64,000 nt of DNA. Source: Cupriavidus nantongensis. Its GTDB lineage: Bacteria > Pseudomonadota > Gammaproteobacteria > Burkholderiales > Burkholderiaceae. Positions within the stretch are counted from its first letter, which is position 1, and each line of letters starts with the position of its first letter. Shown here piece after piece: positions 58,657 through 64,000 of this stretch. The notes below the pieces were generated by a model. It was not told where the DNA came from and ran no database searches. It saw only the letters and a program-made list of their open reading frames with translations. Location: NCBI RefSeq assembly GCF_001598055.1, contig NZ_CP014844.1, positions 2,286,967 through 2,350,966 on the forward strand, given 5' to 3'. The translations under genes and the position numbers were made by a program.

Positions 58657-59769
58657 TTAATAGACCTGCTGTAGGTCTATTGTGGCCACCTTTTGATGGC
58701 AGAAGTAGACGTCAAAGGTGCCGTCCAGGTCCACGCGAGGGCGCAATGCTACGGGCGTTCCGATCAAGGCTCGTCCGACCCGGAACGTCTTTCCCCGGAA
58801 GCAGATGCGCCCACCGTCGCCTACCTTTCGCACGATGTCATCGCTGTCGTACTCGATAGGCGGGAGTTCGCGCGGCATCGCCCGTGGACTAGGCGCATAG
58901 CGGCTTGCGGGTGTCTCCATATCCAGCGCGTGGTGTGGGCGCTTGAAGTTGTACACGTGGCGCCAATGGCTGAAGTGATGCTGCGCATCATCCAGATCCC
59001 GGAAGCGCTGGTTGGCCAGCAGCTCTGCCTGCATGGTTCGATGGAAGCGCTCGTCCTTGCCGTTGGTCTGAGGATGGCCAGGTCGGCTATGACTGAGCCG
59101 CACGCCCAGGCGAATCAGCCAGGCGCCCAGCGTGGTTAACGCACGAGGCACTGGAGAACCCCAGGGCGGGCCGTTGTCTGCATTGATCCGCTCGGGCAGC
59201 CCATAGCGCGCAAAAGCCTTCGCTAACGCTTCTTGTACGGATTCAAACTGTTCGTTGCCCAAGGCCCTGAGCAGCACATTGAACCGGGAGTGATCGTCCA
59301 AGACCGTGAGCGGGTGGCACCTCTGCGTGTCGGTCGCGAAGTGACCTTTGAAGTCAATTTGCCATAGTGCATTGGGCCGGTCGTGCTCGAAGCGCTGCCA
59401 TGCTGTCGCGGCCGCGCTGGCGGCCGGATCGATCAAGCCATGGCGGCGCAGCACCCAATTGACTGTACTCGGGGCGATCTGGAGGCGGTGGTCGCGCTCC
59501 AGCACGTGTGCGATCTTGCGGGCGCCCCAGGCCGAATGTTCGGCTCGAATCGCTAGCACGCGCTCTTCGACGGCAGCTGGAGTTCGACCGGGAGAGCTAT
59601 GTGGACGCCGAGTTCGGTCGTCCAGATCCTCTCGATTCAACCACTTGTAACCGGTCTTGCGACTGATGCAGAAGCGGCGGCAAAGCTCCGCAATGTTGGC
59701 GTCCGCCTGGCGTGCCAGGCGGACGAACTCTTCTCTTTGCTGCTTCACGGTGGTTTGGCTCCAGGGCAA
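58657..59769 (-). CDS. IS481-family transposase
   Basis: The 370-aa protein has an N-terminal HTH (ELCRRFCISRKTGYKWLNRE, about residues 28-47) and the DDE catalytic core. The first Asp is in WQIDFKGHF, the second in NADNGPPWGS and the Glu in TNGKDERFHRTMQAELL. The YNFKRPHHALDMETPASRY motif that follows is typical of IS481. It lies inside matching terminal inverted repeats with no frameshift, so it is probably functional. Confidence 0.94.
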   Translation of the reverse strand: MPWSQTTVKQQREEFVRLARQADANIAELCRRFCISRKTGYKWLNREDLDDRTRRPHSSPGRTPAAVEERVLAIRAEHSAWGARKIAHVLERDHRLQIAPSTVNWVLRRHGLIDPAASAAATAWQRFEHDRPNALWQIDFKGHFATDTQRCHPLTVLDDHSRFNVLLRALGNEQFESVQEALAKAFARYGLPERINADNGPPWGSPVPRALTTLGAWLIRLGVRLSHSRPGHPQTNGKDERFHRTMQAELLANQRFRDLDDAQHHFSHWRHVYNFKRPHHALDMETPASRYAPSPRAMPRELPPIEYDSDDIVRKVGDGGRICFRGKTFRVGRALIGTPVALRPRVDLDGTFDVYFCHQKVATIDLQQVY

Positions 59770-59800
59770 CGTTATCCTCCCGCTGACTAAGCGGGAAAAG

Positions 59801-59849
59801 TGTTACCCATGTCCTGGCACACCTGTTACCTATGTCCCCGGTCTATACA
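59801..59849. repeat. IS481-family terminal inverted repeat, right
   Basis: This is the right-hand partner of 58594-58642, reading TGTATAGACCGGGGACATAG on the minus strand. It includes the second set of GACATGGGTAACA-like copies. Confidence 0.88.
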
Positions 59850-59892
59850 GCGCGCGGGAGAGGGGAGCGTATGCGAGGGTTCGTGGTCTTGT

Positions 59893-60495
59893 TCAACCGA
59901 CCGCTACCTGCTCCTGCGGAAACACCGGCTCCCCAAGATTCAGCATCAGCCGGTTCGCCCACGCGAAGATCGCGATCGAGTGGATCAGGTCCAGGATCTC
60001 CGCATCGGTCACGCCGGCCTCGCGCAGCGGCTTGAGCTGTTCGGCGGTGACTTCGGCCGGCCGCTCGGTCAGCTCCGCCGAGAACTTTGCGATGGCGCGT
60101 TCGCGCGCGGTGGTGCCGGCGCTGTAGGGATCCTCGAACACCTGGCGGATGACATCGTTACGCTTGGCCAGCTGTTCGAAGCGCTGGGCGTGGACCGAGG
60201 CGCAGTAGACGCAGCCGTTGATGCGCGACACCACCGTGGTCGACAGCTCGCGCTCGGCACGCGGCATGCCGCCGGGCGCGTACATGATGGCGTTGAAGGC
60301 GGTCGAGCGCTGGCGCAGGATCTCGGGCTGGTGGACCAGGAAGCGGTAGTAGTCCTGCACCTTGGCCTTGGGGTGGCTTTCCTCGAGCACGGCGATCTGC
60401 TCGGGCGTGGCCTGGTCGAGATCGACTACGTCCAGCCATGCCTTCCAGTCGAGCACTTCATTGGTGAAGCCGTGGGATTTGATGATTTCGCTCAT
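59893..60495 (-). CDS. AhpD-like alkylhydroperoxidase-domain protein
   Basis: The 200-aa protein has a carboxymuconolactone-decarboxylase/AhpD fold with a CxxC active pair and following His (Cys95, Cys98, His102 in CVYCASVH), preceded by the acidic ERELS. It resembles the alkylhydroperoxidase-domain proteins that pair with a second, CxxC-less CMD protein. It probably reduces a peroxide using a dithiol. Its start overlaps the stop of the CMD gene upstream by 4 bases. It is the last gene of a four-gene leftward operon. Confidence 0.87.
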   Translation of the reverse strand: MSEIIKSHGFTNEVLDWKAWLDVVDLDQATPEQIAVLEESHPKAKVQDYYRFLVHQPEILRQRSTAFNAIMYAPGGMPRAERELSTTVVSRINGCVYCASVHAQRFEQLAKRNDVIRQVFEDPYSAGTTARERAIAKFSAELTERPAEVTAEQLKPLREAGVTDAEILDLIHSIAIFAWANRLMLNLGEPVFPQEQVAVG

Positions 60496-61022
60496 GCCGG
60501 GGCTCCGCTTTCGTTCAAGGCTTTCAGTGCGTCCAGTCCGGCCACCAGCCGCACCTGGTACGACAGGAACGCGACCAGCTGCGCCAGCGTTACCACCGCC
60601 GGGGTGCTCAGGCCGGCGGCAGGCAGTGCCAGCAGCGCGGCTCGGTCGCCCTCGACCGGTTTCTCGATCAGCTTGCGGGTGAATTCCAGCATGGCACGCA
60701 GGCGCGGCTCGGCGATGTCCGCGGGCGTGCCCTCGGCCGCGGCGCGGACCTGGCTGGCGTCGATGCCGAGCTGCTCGAGCCGGCCGCGGTAGTGCTCGGC
60801 CAGTGCCGCCGATGGCGTCAGCCGGGCGGCGTACAGCGCCACCAGCAGCCGTTCCGCCAGCGACAGGCCTGGCAGGTCGGGATCGAACAGGGCATCGTAG
60901 CTGCCCTGGGTGGCAGCGACGACCTTGTCGCGCTGGTGCCGCAGGGCGTGGGTGGCGCTGCCCGGCGCAAGGCCGGTGAGCTGGTCGATCAGGTCGACCG
61001 CGGAAGTCGGGGGCTGGGTCAT
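60492..61022 (-). CDS. CMD-domain protein lacking the CxxC pair
   Basis: The 176-aa protein is all-helical (AERLLVALYAARLTPSAALAEHYRGRLEQLG, then VVTLAQLVAFLSYQVRLVAGLDAL). It fits the CMD family known to travel with the AhpD-like partner, but contains no CxxC. It may be a structural subunit or a substrate-binding partner. I chose ATG 61022. It overlaps the AhpD-like gene by 4 bases (ATGA) and follows the flavoprotein gene by 43 bases. Confidence 0.85.
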   Translation of the reverse strand: MTQPPTSAVDLIDQLTGLAPGSATHALRHQRDKVVAATQGSYDALFDPDLPGLSLAERLLVALYAARLTPSAALAEHYRGRLEQLGIDASQVRAAAEGTPADIAEPRLRAMLEFTRKLIEKPVEGDRAALLALPAAGLSTPAVVTLAQLVAFLSYQVRLVAGLDALKALNESGAPA

Positions 61023-61065
61023 CGGACGCTCTTGTCTGGGTTGGGTCGGGAGTGGGTTCGCGAAT

Positions 61066-62532
61066 TCAGGCCTTGGCGGTGCGCAGCGCCGGCGGCGGCG
61101 CCGGCACCCATTCGTCGCCGAAGACCTCGGGCTCGGCATAGGCCTGCAGCGCGGCGTAGTGCAGCTCGATATCTTCCTGGTACAGCCGCGCGGCAATGCC
61201 CTGGCCAAGCCGGCGCGCGCCGTCGCTGATCGCCGGGATGTCGCCGGACACGGTGCCGTGCGACAGCGCCGCCGGATAGCAGAAGCAGTGGATGCGCGTC
61301 AGGCCGGGGCAGGCACCGGGGGTCTTTTCCTGGAATTCGAAGGCTTCGCCGAGGTCGGGCGAATCGGACAACTCGCGGTCTTCCTGGCCCGGGGGCGGCG
61401 CATGGCGGTCGCGCCAGAAGCGGATATGCGGGGCGAAGGCGGCGAACTCCGGGCGCGTTTCCAGCGCGATGCGGAAGCCGGTGGAGAAGATCAGGAAGTC
61501 CAGCTCGAATTCGCCGCGCGGCGTGCGCACGTGCAGCACGTCGCCCTGCGCCTCGATCGCTTCCAGCGCGGCGCCCAGGTTGAAGTACGCATTGGCATGG
61601 CGCGACACGCGCAGCGTGCTGCCGCGCGGCGGCGGCACCTGCTGGCTGTTGATGTAATGGCGCAGGCGCCATTTCCACGCGTCGGGCAGGCCGTAGTGGC
61701 CGAAGGTCAGGCCCGGGTTGCCGGCGCCCTTGCTCTTGTTGACGCGCGGAATGTCGGCGCGGCGGATCAGCATTTCGACGCTGGCGGCACCGGCCTCGAG
61801 CGCGGTCGCGGCGCTGTCCATGGCCGAGGCGCCGGCGCCGACTACGCCCACGCGCTTGCCGCGCAGCGCGGCGTAGTCCATCTGGTCCGACGAATGCGCC
61901 CACAGGTGGCGCGGCAGCGTGGCGGCCACCGGCGGCACATAGGCGCCGCCGAGGCCGTCGCGGCCGGTGGCCAGCACCACGCGGCGCGCCAGCACCGTGA
62001 GCGGGCCGTCCGGAGTCTGCATCGACAGCGCCACCAGCCCGTCGGGGCGCGGCACGATCCGCTCGACCTCGTGTTCGTTGCGGATATCCAGCGCCAGCAC
62101 CTGGCGGTACCAGCGCAGGTAATCCATCCACTGCAGGCGCGGGATCTTGTCCAGCGCTTGCCACGCGGCCTCGCCAAACTGGGCCTCGAACCAGGCCCGG
62201 AAGGTCAGTGCCGGCAGGCCCAGCGCGGGGCCGGTCAGCTGTTTGGGCGAGCGCAGCGTCTCCATGCGCGCGGTGGTGGCCCACGGGCCCTCATAGCCCG
62301 CCGGGGCGCGGTCGAAGGCGCGCACGCGCACGCCCAGGTGGGTCAGCGTGGCGCTCGCCGCGAGGCCGGCCATGCCGCCGCCGATCACGGCAACGTCGAG
62401 CACCTCCTGCCCGTCGACGCTGCGCGGCATGGTCCAGGCCTTGGCGGGCAGCTCCAGCCAGGACAGGTCCTGGCGCAGCCGGGCTTCGAGGGCGGCCAGG
62501 CCTGTGGGGGTGGGGGCGGATAGTTCAGTCAT
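61066..62532 (-). CDS. FAD/NAD(P)-binding flavoprotein monooxygenase-like
   Basis: The 488-aa protein has an FAD Rossmann motif (VIGGGMAGLAASATL, near residue 50) and a second, NADP-type motif (VGVVGAGASAMDSA, near residue 225). Between them lies PRHLWAHSSDQMDY, similar to but not identical with the class B FMO fingerprint. It probably hydroxylates or oxidises a small substrate. I chose ATG 62532; ATG 62550 is an alternative. Either overlaps the LysR stop. No strong ribosome site is seen, so translation is probably coupled to the LysR gene. Confidence 0.88.
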   Translation of the reverse strand: MTELSAPTPTGLAALEARLRQDLSWLELPAKAWTMPRSVDGQEVLDVAVIGGGMAGLAASATLTHLGVRVRAFDRAPAGYEGPWATTARMETLRSPKQLTGPALGLPALTFRAWFEAQFGEAAWQALDKIPRLQWMDYLRWYRQVLALDIRNEHEVERIVPRPDGLVALSMQTPDGPLTVLARRVVLATGRDGLGGAYVPPVAATLPRHLWAHSSDQMDYAALRGKRVGVVGAGASAMDSAATALEAGAASVEMLIRRADIPRVNKSKGAGNPGLTFGHYGLPDAWKWRLRHYINSQQVPPPRGSTLRVSRHANAYFNLGAALEAIEAQGDVLHVRTPRGEFELDFLIFSTGFRIALETRPEFAAFAPHIRFWRDRHAPPPGQEDRELSDSPDLGEAFEFQEKTPGACPGLTRIHCFCYPAALSHGTVSGDIPAISDGARRLGQGIAARLYQEDIELHYAALQAYAEPEVFGDEWVPAPPPALRTAKA

Positions 62533-63535
62533 GGCTTGGAAGTCCGGCATCGTGTGAGAGCGTGTCAGCGTCTTCGCTGGCATCGCCATAGAGCGATTGC
62601 AGCAGCGCGCCGTGTTCGGCGGGCTCGCGCCGCACCAGGTCGGGCAGCAGCGCGGCAGCCGCGTCGGCCACCGCCTCCACCAGCCCCTGCACGGCGGCGC
62701 TGGCCGGCCGTGCCTGCGGCGTGATCACCCCGAAAAAGAACGGAATATCGGCATCGATCGGCCGCACCGCGATATCGGTCAGCGGGAGCCCGCGCGCGGT
62801 CACCGGCTCCAGCAGCGCGATGCCCAGCCCCGCGCGCACCAGGGTCAGGGCGCTGATCGAGGTATTGGTGTCGATCACGCCGGCCGCCGGAACGCCGGCG
62901 GCGGCGAGCGCGCGGTCGACGCGGCGGCGCAGCCGGTAGGGGTTGTGCATGGTGATCAGCCGGCGGCCGCGGCAGTCCTGCAAGCTGAGCGCGGGCTGCG
63001 CCGCGAGCGGGTCGTCGGCGCGCAGCGCCGCCACGCAGGCGGACTGTCCGATCCAGTGCACGGTCACGCCGCGATGCTCCAGCGGCAGGCTGTTCAGGCC
63101 GATGTCGGCGGCGCCGGTCAGCACCGCGTGCACCACCTGTTCCGGCGACTGGCTCTGCACCGCCACGCGCTCCGGCGCGCACAGGCCGCGCGCGAACGCC
63201 AGCGCCAGCGCCGGCGGCAGCAGCCCTGCGGCGAGGGCGGGCGTGGCCGCAATACGCAGCGGCCGGCCATCGCCGCGCGCCAGCGCCGCGGCGCGCGTGC
63301 GGATTTGCTGCATGCCCGCCAGGGTCTGCTCGACCTCGTCGTAGAGCAGGAAACCCTGCTCGGTCGGGCTGACGCGCGGGCCGCTGCGGGTGAACAGGGC
63401 GAAACCGAGTTCGGCCTCCAGTTCCTGGATCAGCCGCGTGATCGCCGGCTGCGAGCGGCCAAGCAGCCGCCCGGCGGCGGTGACGCTACCGGTGGTGACG
63501 ACTGCGGCGAAGGCTTCCAGTTGCCGGATTTCCAT
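62525..63535 (-). CDS. LysR-family regulator, first gene of the flavoprotein-CMD operon
   Basis: The 336-aa protein has a winged HTH (AAVVTTGSVTAAGRLLGRSQPAITRLIQELE, residues 9-40) and a LysR substrate domain, with a longer C-terminal tail (PAEHGALLQSLYGDASEDADTLSHDAG). Its final codons overlap the flavoprotein gene by 8 bases, so it leads the operon rather than standing apart. It is divergent from the binding-protein gene across 121 bases and may control both sides. Confidence 0.9.
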   Translation of the reverse strand: MEIRQLEAFAAVVTTGSVTAAGRLLGRSQPAITRLIQELEAELGFALFTRSGPRVSPTEQGFLLYDEVEQTLAGMQQIRTRAAALARGDGRPLRIAATPALAAGLLPPALALAFARGLCAPERVAVQSQSPEQVVHAVLTGAADIGLNSLPLEHRGVTVHWIGQSACVAALRADDPLAAQPALSLQDCRGRRLITMHNPYRLRRRVDRALAAAGVPAAGVIDTNTSISALTLVRAGLGIALLEPVTARGLPLTDIAVRPIDADIPFFFGVITPQARPASAAVQGLVEAVADAAAALLPDLVRREPAEHGALLQSLYGDASEDADTLSHDAGLPSHD

Positions 63536-63656
63536 GGGGCTGGGCAGGATCGGGCGCGCTAGCGGGTTGTATGTCTAAACTGGATTCTGAGGCCTTCAAC
63601 ATGCGGAATGCAAATACTATTTCGGGATAAGTTCATGCGCCGCCTATGATGTAGCG

Positions 63657-64000
63657 ATGCCGGGCGCACACCGGCGCCAGATCGGGACGGACGTGTTGGC
63701 CGGGATTCGTGGAAGGCAGGCAAGGAGCGGGCCGTGGCACCGGCTGGGGTTCGCCGTGGCGTGGGTGCTGGCTGCGGCACTGGCGGCGAGCGTGCCGGCG
63801 CGCGCGGCGGACCCGCTGCGCGTCGGCTCCAAGCGCTTCACCGAGTCGTACATCCTCGGCGAACTGCTGAGCCAGGCCGCCGGGCCGCCCGGCACCGCGC
63901 AGCACCAGCCCGGGCTGGGCAACACCGCGATCGTGTTCGCGGCGCTGCGGGCCGGCAGCATCGATCTCTACGCCGACTACACCGGCACGCTCGCCGCCGA
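63657..64000 (+). CDS. Osmoprotectant-type ABC binding protein, N-terminal part (truncated by window end)
   Basis: About 114 codons are visible before the window ends. A hydrophobic signal segment (LGFAVAWVLAAALAASVPARA) is followed by the glycine-betaine/carnitine/choline-binding (OpuAC/QAT) fold: DPLRVGSKRFTESYILGELL and GLGNTAIVFAALRAGSIDLYADYTG. It should bind a quaternary ammonium or similar compatible solute in the periplasm. The ATG is followed by about 35 residues of basic lead, so an internal start is possible. Permease and ATPase genes should lie beyond the window. Confidence 0.85.
   Translation, partial: MPGAHRRQIGTDVLAGIRGRQARSGPWHRLGFAVAWVLAAALAASVPARAADPLRVGSKRFTESYILGELLSQAAGPPGTAQHQPGLGNTAIVFAALRAGSIDLYADYTGTLAA

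Larger units (their letters stand above)
58594..59849. mobile_element. IS481-family insertion sequence, complete, 1,256 bp
   Basis: The element runs from TGT at 58594 to ACA at 59849 and carries one transposase gene on the minus strand. Terminal inverted repeats of about 49 bp have five mismatches (58594-58642 and 59801-59849). Each end contains two direct copies of a sequence like GGACATGGGTAACA, probable transposase sites. It is flanked by a GCGCGC duplication (58588-58593 and 59850-59855). Base composition is visibly less GC-rich than the surroundings, as expected for transfer. It appears intact. Confidence 0.93.

Noticed and set aside
58693..59139. Plus-strand frame inside the IS element
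   Set aside because: It is antisense to the intact DDE transposase with no matching family. Some IS families do have a second ORF, but IS481 normally does not.

Overview
The window is a gene-dense, high-GC chromosomal segment of a betaproteobacterium of the family Burkholderiaceae, most likely the genus Cupriavidus. This is inferred from the gene orders msrB-yciB-bolA-ppiC and ygfZ<>mltG-tmk-holB-pilZ-tatD, the tetronate-catabolism operon known from Ralstonia eutropha (Cupriavidus necator) H16, the many Liv-type and Bug-type binding proteins, and the strong G/C bias at third codon positions. It starts inside purL and ends inside an osmoprotectant-type binding-protein gene.

Layout. (1) 1-7.3 kb: 3' part of purL with a clear terminator, then a leftward housekeeping/redox block (selO, msrB, yciB, bolA, ppiC, small ORF). 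(2) 7.7-14.7 kb: an acyl-CoA ligase followed by a complete five-gene Liv-type ABC importer, read here as an uptake-and-activation unit for a carboxylic acid. (3) 14.8-33 kb: an amino-acid permease, then a long rightward beta-oxidation/accessory catabolism region (fadB-type bifunctional enzyme, nicotinamidase, thiolase, acyl-CoA dehydrogenase, two SDRs, two thioesterases, CurA-like reductase, class II aldolase, epoxide-hydrolase-like enzyme, HSL-type esterase, Bug binding protein), interrupted by a leftward macrodomain/iron-alcohol-dehydrogenase pair. (4) 33.2-40.1 kb: a seven-gene leftward operon for D-erythronate and L-threonate (GntR regulator, ltnD, otnK, otnC, MFS transporter, otnI, denD). 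(5) 40.3-48.9 kb: core genes (NRDE protein, ygfZ, mltG, tmk, holB, PilZ, tatD, ankyrin protein). (6) 48.9-58.4 kb: egtB, azoR with a divergent LysR gene, DoxX, a DUF4136 lipoprotein, a REC-EAL protein, a large ftsK and a cupin. (7) 58.5-64 kb: an IS481-family element inside a palindromic repeat, then a leftward LysR-flavoprotein-CMD-AhpD-like operon and the truncated binding-protein gene.

Themes. A shared palindromic operator (core GAACGAxCGTxC) lies before the acyl-CoA ligase, before fadB (overlapping a good sigma70 promoter) and before the HSL esterase, so one unseen, probably TetR-type, regulator may control region 2, region 3 and the esterase block. A family of C/T-rich palindromic repeats (REP/BIME-like) sits at four gene ends. 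One copy carries the IS481 element with a 6-bp target duplication, and another copy in the window preserves the exact empty site. The least described unit is the LysR-flavoprotein-CMD-AhpD operon near the right end. No tRNA, rRNA or CRISPR array was seen.
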